A stretch of 64,000 nt of DNA, from the NCBI RefSeq assembly GCF_003990445.1, contig NZ_REEZ01000003.1:218625-282624 (forward strand), read 5' to 3'. This document shows positions 1 through 9,273 of the stretch, piece after piece (within the stretch, counting starts at the first letter, position 1; each line of letters begins with the position of its first letter). Source of the DNA: Pararhodobacter zhoushanensis. GTDB lineage: Bacteria > Pseudomonadota > Alphaproteobacteria > Rhodobacterales > Rhodobacteraceae. The notes under the pieces were generated by a model. The model saw only the letters and a program-made list of their open reading frames with translations, had not been told where the DNA came from and did not search any database. Made by a program: the position numbers and the translations under genes.

Positions 1-479
1 ATCTGCGTCTCGAACCCGTAGTTGTCATAGATCTGGCGGATGTCCGCGATCAGGTCCATGCCGTCAAAGTTGATGTCGTCCAGACGGCCGATGAAGGGCG
101 AGATGAACGTGGCACCGGCTTTGGCGGCAAGCAGGGCCTGATTGGCGCTGAAGCACAGGGTGACGTTGACCATGTGGCCTTCGCCGGTCAGCACTTTGCA
201 GGCCTTCAGGCCGTCCCAGGTCAGCGGCAGCTTGATGGTGATGTTCGGCGCGATCTCGGCCAGGCGTTTGCCTTCGGCGATCATCGCGCTGGATTCCAGC
301 GCCACGACTTCGGCGGAAACCGGGCCGTCAACGATCGAGCAGATCTCTTTGGTGACGTCGATGATGTCACGGCCCGATTTCAGGATGATCGAGGGATTCG
401 TGGTGACGCCATCGACCATGCCGAGGTCATTCAGCTCACGGATGGCCGCTACATCGGCGGTATCGACAAAGAATTTCAT
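1..479 (-). CDS. fsa: Small transaldolase / fructose-6-phosphate aldolase family protein (partial, 3' end off window)
   Basis: Class I aldolase of the small transaldolase (TalC/FSA) family, which moves or cleaves dihydroxyacetone units of sugar phosphates by a Schiff-base mechanism in the cytoplasm. The first 159 residues are present. The family is usually about 215-220 aa, so roughly the last quarter lies beyond the left edge. Visible family signatures are the start [13 protein letters not shown], the VTTNPSII segment near residues 24-31, the IKLPLTWDG segment whose lysine is the expected Schiff-base residue, and [11 protein letters not shown] further on. It starts at the ATG at 477-479 and is divergent from priA across about 100 bp. 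Transaldolase and FSA activities cannot be told apart from this fragment. Confidence 0.85.
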   Translation of the reverse strand, partial: MKFFVDTADVAAIRELNDLGMVDGVTTNPSIILKSGRDIIDVTKEICSIVDGPVSAEVVALESSAMIAEGKRLAEIAPNITIKLPLTWDGLKACKVLTGEGHMVNVTLCFSANQALLAAKAGATFISPFIGRLDDINFDGMDLIADIRQIYDNYGFETQ

Positions 480-576
480 CGCGCTCTATTTCCTCTGAAA
501 GAAGGGGGGCGGTTGCGGAAGAGGTTCGGGGGCGTCATATCCTATCGCACCCCCGCCTGAAAGGTCTTTTGCCCCC

Positions 577-2772
577 GTGCAAGCGTCCCCGGTTTCCACT
601 TTTGCCCCCGGCGAGCCGCTCGCCGTGCTGACCACGCAGCCGCTGGACCGGCTGCTGGATTACCGCGCGCCCGAGGGTGGCGCGGTGATCGGCGATTTTG
701 TCGAGGTGCCTTTGGGGCCGCGCAAAGTGCTGGGTTGCGTGTGGGGGCCGTCGGAAAGCGGGCTGCCGCTGGAGAAGCTGCGGGCGGTGATCCGGGTGCT
801 GGATGTGCCGCCGATGCGCGACGAGCTGCACAGTTTCCTGATGCGCGCCGCGGAATACACGCTGACCCCGCTCAGCCTGATGCTGTTTCTGGCGACGCGT
901 GCGCCGGGGCTCAGTTCCGGCCCGGCGATGATCCGGGTGTTCCGGCTGGGCGATGCCGAGCCCGTGCGCATGACCGACGCGCGCCGCCGGGTGCTTGATG
1001 TGTTCGACAGCTATGGCGGCTCGGCGCTGACCATCGGCGAGATTACGCGCGCGGCGGGGGTGACCAGTTCCGTGGTGAACACGATGGCCGCGCAGGGCGC
1101 GCTGATCGAAGGCGAAGCGCCCAAGGATCAGCCCTATCCACGGCTGGACCCTGAGCTTGCGGGCAAGCCGTTGTCCGAGGATCAGCAGGCGGCAGTGGAC
1201 GCGCTGGCGGCGGGGGGCGACGGGTTCGGCGTGACGCTGCTCAAGGGCGTGACCGGCTCGGGCAAGACCGAGGTGTATCTGGAGGCCGTTGCGAATTGCC
1301 TGCGGCAGGGGCGGCAGGCCTTGGTACTGCTGCCTGAGATTGGCCTGACCGAGGGGTTCCTGGAACGGGTCGAGGCGCGGTTTGGCGTGCGGCCGGGCGA
1401 GTGGCACTCGGGCGTGACGATGACCGAGCGACGGCGGCTGTGGCGCATGGCCGGAGAGGGGCGGGTGTCGATGGTGGTCGGCGCGCGCTCGGCGCTGTTC
1501 CTGCCGTACCGCGATCTGGGCCTGATCGTGGTCGATGAGGAACACGATACGTCCTACAAGCAGGACGACGGCGTGATGTACAACGCCCGCGACATGGCCG
1601 TGCTGCGCGCCTCGCTGGCCTCGGCGCAGGTGGTGCTGGCCTCGGCCACGCCGTCGCTGGAAAGCTGGGCCAATGCCGAGGCGGGCAAGTACAAGCGCGT
1701 CGATCTGCACGCGCGCTTCGGCGTGGCCGAGCTGCCGAAGATGCGCGCGCTCGACCTGCGCGGGCAGAAACTGCCGCATGGGCGCTGGATCGCACCGGCG
1801 CTGAAAGACGCGGTGGACGCGCGGCTGGCGGCGGGCGAGCAGTCGCTGTTGTTCCTGAACCGGCGCGGCTATGCACCGGTGACGACGTGCCGCGCCTGCG
1901 GGCATCAGATCGCCTGTGAAAATTGCGACTCGCGCATGGTCGAGCACCGGTTCCTCAACCGGCTGATGTGCCATCAATGCGGTGCGACCGCGCCCGTGCC
2001 GACCGCTTGCCCTGAGTGCAAGACCGAAGGCTCCATGCATCCGATCGGGCCGGGGGTTGAGCGGCTGGATGAGGAAACCCGCAGCCTGTGGCCCGATGCG
2101 CGGGTGGCGGTGCTGTCGTCGGACCTGTTCGGCTCGGCCCGTGCGCTGAAGGAACAGATTGCGGCGATTGCGGCGGGGGCGGCGGATATCGTCATCGGCA
2201 CGCAGCTGGTGGCCAAGGGGCACAACTTTCCGCTGCTGACGCTGGTGGGGGTGATCGACGCCGATCTGGGCCTGCACGGCGGCGATCTGCGCGCGGCCGA
2301 GCGCACGTTCCAGCTGATCCGGCAGGTGGCCGGACGGGCGGGGCGGCATGACAAGCCGGGGTTGGCGCTGTTGCAGACGCACCAACCGGACCATCCGGTC
2401 ATTCAGGCGATCCTGTCGGGCGATGACGAAGGCTTCTGGCAGGCCGAAGCGAACGAGCGGAAGGCGCTGGCCATGCCGCCCTATGGGCGGCTGGCGGGGA
2501 TCATTCTGTCCTCGACCTCGCTGGAGCATGCGTTCGAGATGGGCAACCTGCTCGCCCGGAACCCCGAGGCGCTGCACAAGATCGGCGCGCAGGTTTACGG
2601 CCCTGCGCCCGCGCCGATTGCGCGGGTGCGGGGGCGTCACCGGGTGAGGTTGTTGGTCAAGGCGGCCAAGGGTGCGCCGTTGCAGCAGGCGATCCGGGCG
2701 TGGCTGGCCCCGCTCAAGCTGCCGGGAGATACCCGGCTGGCGGTGGATATTGATCCGCAAAGCTTCTGGTGA
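577..2772 (+). CDS. priA: Primosomal protein N' (PriA), replication-restart helicase
   Basis: 3'-to-5' superfamily 2 DNA helicase that reloads the replisome at stalled forks. The protein is 731 aa, normal for PriA. An N-terminal DNA-binding region (about residues 10-110) is followed by a Walker A motif GVTGSGKTEVYL near residue 224 and a Walker B/DEEH box VVDEEHDTSYK near residue 318. A cysteine-rich zinc region with repeated CxxC pairs spans about residues 437-485, and helicase motifs such as GTQLVAKGHNFP come after it. No ATG is available, so translation appears to start at GTG 577; an AAGG sequence lies rather far upstream, so the start is less certain than the gene. It appears to be a single-gene unit. 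Confidence 0.96.
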   Translation: MQASPVSTFAPGEPLAVLTTQPLDRLLDYRAPEGGAVIGDFVEVPLGPRKVLGCVWGPSESGLPLEKLRAVIRVLDVPPMRDELHSFLMRAAEYTLTPLSLMLFLATRAPGLSSGPAMIRVFRLGDAEPVRMTDARRRVLDVFDSYGGSALTIGEITRAAGVTSSVVNTMAAQGALIEGEAPKDQPYPRLDPELAGKPLSEDQQAAVDALAAGGDGFGVTLLKGVTGSGKTEVYLEAVANCLRQGRQALVLLPEIGLTEGFLERVEARFGVRPGEWHSGVTMTERRRLWRMAGEGRVSMVVGARSALFLPYRDLGLIVVDEEHDTSYKQDDGVMYNARDMAVLRASLASAQVVLASATPSLESWANAEAGKYKRVDLHARFGVAELPKMRALDLRGQKLPHGRWIAPALKDAVDARLAAGEQSLLFLNRRGYAPVTTCRACGHQIACENCDSRMVEHRFLNRLMCHQCGATAPVPTACPECKTEGSMHPIGPGVERLDEETRSLWPDARVAVLSSDLFGSARALKEQIAAIAAGAADIVIGTQLVAKGHNFPLLTLVGVIDADLGLHGGDLRAAERTFQLIRQVAGRAGRHDKPGLALLQTHQPDHPVIQAILSGDDEGFWQAEANERKALAMPPYGRLAGIILSSTSLEHAFEMGNLLARNPEALHKIGAQVYGPAPAPIARVRGRHRVRLLVKAAKGAPLQQAIRAWLAPLKLPGDTRLAVDIDPQSFW

Positions 2773-2820
2773 TCGCGCCGATGCGGCTTATCTAAGCGTA
2801 AAGCACAAGGAGCGCCGCGC

Positions 2821-3414
2821 ATGTGGGAAAACCGCTATTCCAAGACCACCGATTATCTGTTCGGCACCGCCCCGGCGCTGTTTCTGACCGAGAACCCATG
2901 GCTGACTGATGGGGTGGAAACCGCGCTGAGCGTGGCGGATGGCGAAGGGCGCAATTCGGTGCAGCTGGCGCGCGCCGGGGTGCAGGTCACGGCGTTCGAT
3001 CTGTCGCCGACGGCGGTAGGCCGGGCCAAGGCACTGGCGGCAAAGGCTGGTGTGGCGCTCGATACGCGCGAAAGCGACTGGCAGGGCTGGGACTGGGACC
3101 GGCAGTTCGATCTGGTGGTAGGGATCTTCATCCAGTTCATGCCGCCCGCCGAGCGCCCCGCGCAATTCGCCAGTATCGCGCGGGCGGTGAAGCCCGGCGG
3201 GCGTGTCGCGCTGCATGGCTACACGCCCGAACAGGTGGCATTGGGCACCGGCGGGCCGTCAGACACCGCGCAGATGTGGACGCCCGAGATGCTGGTCGCG
3301 GCCTTCCCCGGCTGGCGCATCGAGCGCCTCGCCGCCTATGAACGCGACGTGCAGGAAGGGCGCGGTCACAGCGGGCGTTCTGCGCTCATCGACTTCGTGG
3401 CACGCCGCCCCTGA
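2821..3414 (+). CDS. Class I SAM-dependent methyltransferase (TehB-like)
   Basis: Cytoplasmic small-molecule methyltransferase of 197 aa. The Rossmann glycine motif is modified to VADGEGRNSVQLA near residue 38, followed by VTAFDLSPTAVGRAKALA, the acidic end of strand 2 that binds the SAM ribose. The later motifs DLVVGIFIQFMPP and VKPGGRVALHGYTP fit the TehB / tellurite-resistance-like branch. The start is supported by AAGGAG eight bases upstream. The substrate cannot be deduced. It follows priA in the same direction by 48 bp and ends facing the thioesterase gene. Confidence 0.85.
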   Translation: MWENRYSKTTDYLFGTAPALFLTENPWLTDGVETALSVADGEGRNSVQLARAGVQVTAFDLSPTAVGRAKALAAKAGVALDTRESDWQGWDWDRQFDLVVGIFIQFMPPAERPAQFASIARAVKPGGRVALHGYTPEQVALGTGGPSDTAQMWTPEMLVAAFPGWRIERLAAYERDVQEGRGHSGRSALIDFVARRP

Positions 3415-3416
3415 TC

Positions 3417-3440
3417 CTCACCTTGTTCTAAATACTCACC
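3417..3440 (-). repeat. TATTT-tail intergenic element, copy A (tail only)
   Basis: On the minus strand this short gap between converging genes reads GAGTATTTAGAACAAGGTGA. It matches the tails at about 17672, 42319, 58833, 60521 and 63974. No strong GC stem-loop accompanies this copy. It lies just past the stop codons of both flanking genes. Confidence 0.5.
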
Positions 3441-3474
3441 TTTTTTGGGCGACGGCGGCAAGAAGCCCCCCGGC

Positions 3475-3960
3475 TTACCCGCGCAGGATGATGCAGGTGG
3501 TCGAGCCGGTGGCGTAAAGCTTGCCATCCTCGACACCGATGATCGTGCCCTCAGCCACCGCGGTCGAGCGTCCGGCGTGCTGGACCCGCACCCGGCATTC
3601 GACCAGCACGCCGGGTTTCAGGGCACGGGTCAGGTTTACCTTGTATTCCAGCGTCGTATAGCCCGCGCCCGCCTCCAGCGTGGTGGCGACCGAACAGCCC
3701 AGCGCGCTGTCCAGCACGGTGCCATACCAGCCGCCATGAACGCCGCCCATCGGGTTGAGATGCTTGAATTCGGCGCTGCCACGAAAGGCCGCTTCGCCGA
3801 ATTTCATCTCATACATGCGGAAATTCATCACCTCGGCAATCGGCGCACCGGCGATGCGGCCCTCGACGATGGCCTGCATATACTCAAGCCCGGTCATCTT
3901 GGCGACAACGTCGCGGATGGGCAGGTCGGCGGGGCTTCTGGCGGGGTATTGCTCGGCCAT
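3475..3960 (-). CDS. PaaI-family (hotdog-fold) thioesterase
   Basis: 161-aa hotdog-fold acyl-CoA thioesterase of the PaaI / YiiD type. The segment FKHLNPMGGVHGGWYGTVLDSALGCS (about residues 83-108) holds the G-G-V-H-G-G turn and the D on the long helix that form the active site in this family. The C-terminal strand residues ARVQHAGRSTAVAEG-like also fit. The start ATG is preceded by GGGAGG six bases upstream. The acyl substrate is unknown. It is transcribed alone on the minus strand. Confidence 0.85.
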   Translation of the reverse strand: MAEQYPARSPADLPIRDVVAKMTGLEYMQAIVEGRIAGAPIAEVMNFRMYEMKFGEAAFRGSAEFKHLNPMGGVHGGWYGTVLDSALGCSVATTLEAGAGYTTLEYKVNLTRALKPGVLVECRVRVQHAGRSTAVAEGTIIGVEDGKLYATGSTTCIILRG

Positions 3961-4046
3961 GACGGGCCTCCCTTCTGGCTGTGGGGGAAGCTAGGCAAGC
4001 GGGCGGCGTCGGGCCAGCCCTGACGGGGCGGCCCGACGCAACGTCA

Positions 4047-4406
4047 TCACTGGCCGTGGCGGGCGAGCCAGTCGCGCATGAAGGCGATCTCGGTTTCCTG
4101 CGCGGCGATCACGCCCTCGGCCAGTGCGCGGATTTCAGGGTCTTGCCCGTATTCCAGCACAACGCGCGCCATATCGACCGCGCCCTGATGGTGCGGGATC
4201 ATGCCCCGGACGAAATCGACATCGGCGTCGCCGGTCATCTCGGCCCCCATTTCGGCATGCATGCGGGCATTGATCTCGGCATAGGCGGTGGCCGCCGGGG
4301 TGTCGGCCATCGGCATTGCATGGCTCTGATGCCCGGCCATTTGCGCGGCGGCGGGCAGGGTCAGAATGATCAGCGGCAGGGCAAGGAGAAGACGTGAGGG
4401 GCGCAT
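4047..4406 (-). CDS. DUF305 family secreted protein
   Basis: 119-aa protein with a clear Sec signal peptide (residues 1-21, ending PAAAQ) and one DUF305 domain. The diagnostic [12 protein letters not shown] motif sits near residues 69-80, and MHAEM and [12 protein letters not shown] flank it. DUF305 proteins are ferritin-like helical proteins, often linked to periplasmic metal (copper) handling through their His/Met residues. The mature N terminus here is itself His/Met-rich. The function in this organism is inferred only. GGAG lies six bases before the ATG. Confidence 0.85.
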   Translation of the reverse strand: MRPSRLLLALPLIILTLPAAAQMAGHQSHAMPMADTPAATAYAEINARMHAEMGAEMTGDADVDFVRGMIPHHQGAVDMARVVLEYGQDPEIRALAEGVIAAQETEIAFMRDWLARHGQ

Positions 4407-4492
4407 GGGGAGCTCCGGGTGTATGTGCCCGAAACCTTGGCGGGATTCCCCTCACTGGAAGGCAAATGACGGTCGTGTGATCGGGCGTGTGA

Positions 4493-5596
4493 TCAGCCGC
4501 GCGCGTTGGCCAGCGCCAGCGGCAGGGCGGCGGCAAAGGCGTCGAGCTGGGCGTCCGGCCCGGCGCTGACGCGGATGCAGCGGTCATGCGGCGCAACGAA
4601 AGGCATGCGGATGAACACGCCGCGTTTCACCACCCCGGCCAGCACCTTGCGGGCGAAATCGCCGTCCTTGCCGCAGTCGATCGTGACGAAATTCGTGGCC
4701 GACGGCAGGGCGCGCAGCCCGTTCTCGGCCGCGATGGTGTTGAGGCGGGCGTGGGCGCGGGTGACTTTGGCGACGGTCTCGGCCAGATAGGCATCGTCCT
4801 GCAGCGCGGCCAGCGCGCCAATCTGCGCGGCGCGGTTCATGCCGAAATGGTTGCGCACCTTGTCAAACGCTGCGATCAGCCCCGGCGCGCCGATGGCATA
4901 GGCGACGCGGGCGCCGGCCATGCCGTAGCCCTTCGAGAAGGTGCGGAAGCGGATGACGCGGGGGTCGTCGGGGTCGATCACCGGGGCCGTCCCGGCGGGG
5001 GCGAATTCGATATAGGCTTCGTCCAGCGCCAGCAGGGTGCCGTCCGGCACCTGCGCGACCATGGTTTCGATCACCTCGGCGCTGTGCCAGCTGCCCATCG
5101 GGTTGTCAGGATTGGCGAGGTAGATCAGCTTGGCGTGCACGTCGCGGGCGCGGTGGATCAGCGCGCTGGGGTCTTCGTGGTCGCCGAGGTACGGCACCTT
5201 GTGGAGCACGCCGCCGAAGCCTGCGATGTGGTAGTTGAAGGTGGGATAGGCCCCGTCCGAGGTGACAACGGGATCGCCCTGTTCGATCAGTAGGCGGGCG
5301 AGGTAGCCGAGCAAGCCGTCGATGCCCTCACCGACGATGACATGCGCCGGTGTGACGCCCATCTTCGCCGCAATCGCCTGTTTCAGATCGAAATTCTCGG
5401 GATCGCCATACATCCACTGGTCGGCCGAGGCCGCCGACATCGCGGCAATCGCGCGGGGCGAGGGGCCAAAGCCGTTCTCATTGGCCCCCAGCCGCGCGTC
5501 AAACACCGCGCCACGGGCACGTTCGTTGGTTTCCGGGCCGACGAAGGGCACGGTGGCAGGCAGGCTATCGACCAGCCGTGTATAGCGCGGGCTCAT
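4493..5596 (-). CDS. HisC-like PLP-dependent class I/II aminotransferase
   Basis: 367-aa fold-type I aminotransferase resembling histidinol-phosphate aminotransferase. Visible features are LGANENGFGPSP near residue 37, the pyridine-ring aspartate in LLALDEAYIEF, and the PLP lysine in RTFSKGYGMAGAR near residue 220. The C-terminal arginine lies in RCIRVSAG. Its ATG overlaps the stop codon of the upstream molybdenum hydroxylase gene as ATGA, so the two are translationally coupled. There is no other histidine gene nearby, so a role in histidine synthesis is not supported by context. It may transaminate a different amino acid. Confidence 0.85.
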   Translation of the reverse strand: MSPRYTRLVDSLPATVPFVGPETNERARGAVFDARLGANENGFGPSPRAIAAMSAASADQWMYGDPENFDLKQAIAAKMGVTPAHVIVGEGIDGLLGYLARLLIEQGDPVVTSDGAYPTFNYHIAGFGGVLHKVPYLGDHEDPSALIHRARDVHAKLIYLANPDNPMGSWHSAEVIETMVAQVPDGTLLALDEAYIEFAPAGTAPVIDPDDPRVIRFRTFSKGYGMAGARVAYAIGAPGLIAAFDKVRNHFGMNRAAQIGALAALQDDAYLAETVAKVTRAHARLNTIAAENGLRALPSATNFVTIDCGKDGDFARKVLAGVVKRGVFIRMPFVAPHDRCIRVSAGPDAQLDAFAAALPLALANARG

Positions 5597-7887
5597 TCAG
5601 CGGCGACTTTCCGGGCGTCTTGCAGCCAGCCCCAGATGCGTTGCGGGGTCATCGGCATGTCAACATGGTGAACGCCCTGATCCCAGAGCGCGTCGAGCGT
5701 GGCATTGCTGACCGCAGAAAGCGCGGCAACGGTGCCCGCCTCGCCGCAGCCTTTCATGCCGATCGGGTTGTTTTTCGACGGCGTCGGTTCGCTGTAAAAG
5801 CGGATCGCCGGGAAATCGGTGGCGCGGGGCATGGCGTAGTCCATGAAGCTGCCGGTCAGCAACTGACCGTCCTCATCAAACTGCGTGTCTTCGACAATCG
5901 CTTGACCAAAGCCCTGCGCGATGCCGCCGTGGACCTGACCTTCGGCCAGTTGCGGGTGCATCAGGGTACCAAGGTCATCGACGGCCAGATAGCGATCCAT
6001 GACCAGCGCGCCGGTTTCGGGGTCGATCTCGACCTCGCAGATATGCGCGCCGTTGGGGAACGAGCGGCCTTCCAGCTTGGTGCGCTTTTCGTGCTTGAGC
6101 AGGTCTTTGCGGCCCTTGGCGCGGGCCAGATCGGCGGCTTCCAGCAGCGTCAGGCGCTGGTTCGAGCCGGGGGCCGAGAAGATGCCGTCATCAAAGGTGA
6201 AAGGCGTCGCTTCGATCTCTTCCTCAAGGAAGGTCGAGAAAGCGGCGACCATCGCCTCGGCGGTGCCATGCGTCGCGACGGACTGCACGGTGACCGAGCG
6301 CGAGCCGCCGGTGCCGCCGCCGCGCGCGATGCGGTCGCTGTCGCCTTGGACCACGTCGATCAGATCGAAGGGCAGACCGGTGAGGTCGGACAGGTACTGC
6401 GCATAGACGGTCTCATGGCCCTGACCGTTTGACTGGGTGCCGACGTAGAGGTTCACGCGGCCCTCGTCGGTGAATTCGACGGTCGCGCCTTCGGTGTCGT
6501 CGCCCAGAATGGATTCGATGTAATAGCTCAGCCCCATGCCGCGCAGCAGGCCTTTGGCCTCGCTGGCCTTGCGGCGGGCAGGGAAGCCTGCGACATCGCC
6601 CAACTCATGCGCGCGGTTCAGCACGCGGGCAAAGTCGCCGACGTCATAGGTGACCTCGGACGGGGTGGTGTAGGGGAAGTTGTCCGGCGCGATGAAGTTG
6701 CGCGCGCGCAGCTCGAAGGGCGAGACGCCCAGTTCGCGCGCGGCGTTGTCCATGGCGCGTTCCAGCAGCGTGATCGCCTCAGGGCGTCCGGCACCGCGAT
6801 AGGCATCGACGGGGGTGGTGTGGGTGTAGATGCCCTGCACGTCGAGCGTGGCGCAGGGGATGTCATAGACGCCGGTGAGCACCTTGGAGAACAGCTCGGA
6901 CTGGATGTTCTGGCCGAACATCGAGTTATAGGCCCCCAGGTTCGAGCGGGTGGTGACGCGGTAGGCGAGGATCTTGTTGGTGTCATCGAACGCCAGCTCG
7001 GCCACGCTTTCCAGATCGCGCGCGCCGTTGTCCGACAGCATCGCTTCGGCCCGGTCAGAAACCCACGCAATCGGGCGACCCAGCACCCGCGCGGCCTGCG
7101 CCAGCGCGAATTGTTCGGGGTAGAGCATGGTTTTCATGCCAAAGCCGCCGCCAACATCGGGCGTGGTGACTTGCACGTTTTCAGCGTCCAGGCCCAGCAC
7201 GCGGGCCAGTTCGCGCTTGTGGGTCCACACGCCCTGACCGTTGAAGGCGAAGTGCAGCCGTTCGCCGTCCCAGTCGGCCAGCGCGGCGCGGGGTTCCATG
7301 CTGACCACGGCAACGCGGTTCTGGCGCACGGACAGCGTGGTGACGCGCGCAGCTTTGGCGAAGGCGGCGGTGACGGCGTCGGTGTCGCCCAGATGCCAGT
7401 CGACGGGCAGGTTGTCGGCCACCTCGTCATGCACCAGCGGTCCGCCGGTGTGCAGGGCCAGATGGGCGGGTTTCTCGTCGTAGTCGAGCTCGATCACTTC
7501 AGCGGCGTCGAGGCCTTGCTCGCGCGTTTCGGCGATGATGATCGCGACCGGTTCGCCCATATGGCGCATCACGCCGTCGGCCAGAATGGGACGGTAGGTA
7601 ACCGCGCCCTTGAGGCCGCGCCGATCGGTCGAGACGGCGGCCCACAGGCCCTCGGTCACGCCGGCGGACTTGAGGTCTTCAACGGTGAGGATGGCCTGAA
7701 CGCCCGGCATCTCGGCGGCGTCGCTGGTGTCGATCTTGCGGATCACCCCGTGCGCGACGGGAGAGCGCAGGAAGACCGCTTGCAGCAGGCCCTCAGGATG
7801 CAGGTCGGCCATGTATTGACCGGTCCCGGTCAGAAACCGCAGATCTTCGCGACGCTTGACGCCTTGAGATTGTCCGAATGCCCGCAT
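5593..7887 (-). CDS. CoxL-like molybdopterin-binding subunit of the xanthine dehydrogenase family (orphan)
   Basis: 764-aa large subunit of a molybdenum hydroxylase. It has the N-terminal a/b-hammerhead domain (about residues 15-130), VGGGFGMK near 241-248, and AYRGAGRPEA near 361-370. The AYRGAGR loop marks form II (CoxL-like) enzymes rather than true CO dehydrogenase, which has a cysteine-containing AYxCSFR loop. GCGEAGTV near 712 holds the catalytic glutamate. The medium FAD subunit and the small 2Fe-2S subunit that normally complete the enzyme are not adjacent. The downstream neighbour is a coupled HisC-like aminotransferase. GGGGAG lies before the ATG. The substrate is unknown. Confidence 0.9.
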   Translation of the reverse strand: MRAFGQSQGVKRREDLRFLTGTGQYMADLHPEGLLQAVFLRSPVAHGVIRKIDTSDAAEMPGVQAILTVEDLKSAGVTEGLWAAVSTDRRGLKGAVTYRPILADGVMRHMGEPVAIIIAETREQGLDAAEVIELDYDEKPAHLALHTGGPLVHDEVADNLPVDWHLGDTDAVTAAFAKAARVTTLSVRQNRVAVVSMEPRAALADWDGERLHFAFNGQGVWTHKRELARVLGLDAENVQVTTPDVGGGFGMKTMLYPEQFALAQAARVLGRPIAWVSDRAEAMLSDNGARDLESVAELAFDDTNKILAYRVTTRSNLGAYNSMFGQNIQSELFSKVLTGVYDIPCATLDVQGIYTHTTPVDAYRGAGRPEAITLLERAMDNAARELGVSPFELRARNFIAPDNFPYTTPSEVTYDVGDFARVLNRAHELGDVAGFPARRKASEAKGLLRGMGLSYYIESILGDDTEGATVEFTDEGRVNLYVGTQSNGQGHETVYAQYLSDLTGLPFDLIDVVQGDSDRIARGGGTGGSRSVTVQSVATHGTAEAMVAAFSTFLEEEIEATPFTFDDGIFSAPGSNQRLTLLEAADLARAKGRKDLLKHEKRTKLEGRSFPNGAHICEVEIDPETGALVMDRYLAVDDLGTLMHPQLAEGQVHGGIAQGFGQAIVEDTQFDEDGQLLTGSFMDYAMPRATDFPAIRFYSEPTPSKNNPIGMKGCGEAGTVAALSAVSNATLDALWDQGVHHVDMPMTPQRIWGWLQDARKVAAE

Positions 7888-7952
7888 GGTGCTCCCCTGT
7901 CTGCTCGCGGCGCGAGGATAACCCCCAGCGCCGCGAGGACAAGGGCCGATGA

Positions 7953-9113
7953 TCAGACGGAGAGGTCCATCACCATGTGAACCGCCAGCGCACCAAAGCC
8001 GTTGAAGCGGGTGTTGGTGGCGACGGAATAGGCACCCATGCCCTGAACCAGCAGGTAATCGCCCTCTTCGATGTCCGAGGGCAGCGGGGTTTCGCCCGGT
8101 AGGCGGTCAACCGAATCGCAGGTCGGGCCAAAGACGGTGCGGCGGCGGGTGTCACCCTCGCGCTGCACGCCCTCAGGCGACCAGGCGGTGATGCGGTCCA
8201 TTGCGCCCATCAGCGGCAGTTCCGAGAAGGCCCCGTAAACGCCATCGTTCAGGAAGACGTGGTTGTCGTCGCGCAGGCCCTTGATGCGGGTGGCCAGCGC
8301 CATCGAATCGGCGACCAGCGCGCGACCGGGTTCGCAGATCAGGGCAGGGGCGTCTTCGCCAAAGGCTTCTTCGGTCACGCGACCGATCAGGTGGAAGATC
8401 GCGTCGAGCGAGGGGACAATCGCCTGCACGCGGTGCGACGGGAAACCGCCGCCGACGTTCAGGCGGTGGATGCGTACGCCAGCGGCGTCGCTGATGCGCT
8501 TGGCAGCGCGGATATAGGCGTCCCATGCCTGCGGATCGACGCATTGCGTGCCGGGGTGAAAGGTCAGCGACGGCGTGTAGCCTGCCGCAGCGACGCGGGT
8601 GAGGATCTCGGTCGCCAGTTCCTCGGTCGCGCCGAATTTCGCGCCGAAGTCATAGGCAGCACCGGCGACCGGCAGCTTGTAGCGGGCGGTGATTTCGACA
8701 CGCTCGCCGTTCTCGCGGTGGGTGGGAACCAGCGCGAACAGCTTGTCCAGTTCGCTGAGCGAATCGACCGAGTAGCTGGCCACATCGCGGCCAACGGCAA
8801 AGACGATCTCATGCTTGGCACGAACCGGGTTGTTGTAATGCAACGCCGCGTCGGGGACGAGGCGGCGGATCATGGCGATTTCCTCGGGCGAGGCGACGTC
8901 GAAACCCGACACACCGGCGGCCGCGAGGTTGTCCACGACAGCCTCATCGGGGTTGGATTTGACGGCATAGGTCACCAGACCCGGAAACCCGTCGAGGAAA
9001 CGCTGCGCCTGCGTCTGCAGGGCGGCCGGCGACAGGAACATCACCGGGTCGTTCGGGTTCACCGACCGGAGATATTCGACCGGATCGGACCAGATGCTTT
9101 CGGAAAAACCCAT
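7953..9113 (-). CDS. Type III (alanine racemase-fold) PLP-dependent decarboxylase, ornithine/lysine type
   Basis: 386-aa fold-type III decarboxylase, probably ornithine or lysine/ornithine decarboxylase making putrescine or cadaverine. The PLP lysine is in TYAVKSNPDEA at about residue 52. The glycine-rich GGGFP loop that holds the phosphate is near 227, EPGRALVADS near 265, and the catalytic cysteine GPTCDSVDRL near 332. I chose ATG 9113 because GAAAGG lies seven bases upstream; in-frame ATG 9140 and a longer frame to 9203 have weaker signals. It is divergent from an Lrp/AsnC regulator, the likely controller. Confidence 0.88.
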   Translation of the reverse strand: MGFSESIWSDPVEYLRSVNPNDPVMFLSPAALQTQAQRFLDGFPGLVTYAVKSNPDEAVVDNLAAAGVSGFDVASPEEIAMIRRLVPDAALHYNNPVRAKHEIVFAVGRDVASYSVDSLSELDKLFALVPTHRENGERVEITARYKLPVAGAAYDFGAKFGATEELATEILTRVAAAGYTPSLTFHPGTQCVDPQAWDAYIRAAKRISDAAGVRIHRLNVGGGFPSHRVQAIVPSLDAIFHLIGRVTEEAFGEDAPALICEPGRALVADSMALATRIKGLRDDNHVFLNDGVYGAFSELPLMGAMDRITAWSPEGVQREGDTRRRTVFGPTCDSVDRLPGETPLPSDIEEGDYLLVQGMGAYSVATNTRFNGFGALAVHMVMDLSV

Positions 9114-9273
9114 GGCGTAACCTTTCGCCTCGCTGTTCATCGTGTCCGGACCACCTCCGGCACTATAGGACAGGATGGCGCAAATAGGATGAAAACCCAC
9201 CAATCAAAAGAATTGAATCGCTGCGTGGGGTCGTTAATATGACGAAATTTTCGGCAGAATGACGGGTGGTGCC
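9114..9273. promoter_or_regulatory. Divergent control region between decarboxylase and Lrp/AsnC gene
   Basis: This 160-bp gap is clearly richer in A+T than its surroundings and separates two divergent genes. Near 9203-9218 it holds an imperfect dyad, TCAA-N5-TTGA inside ATCAAAAGAATTGAAT. A degenerate A/T dyad of this kind is what an Lrp-type autoregulator would bind, but assigning it here is inference. No convincing -35/-10 pair was identified. Confidence 0.4.

Noticed and set aside
535-2760. A 741-codon open frame antisense to priA
   Set aside because: It is Arg/His/Gln-rich shadow sequence of a clear, motif-complete priA; long antisense frames are expected in DNA this GC-rich.
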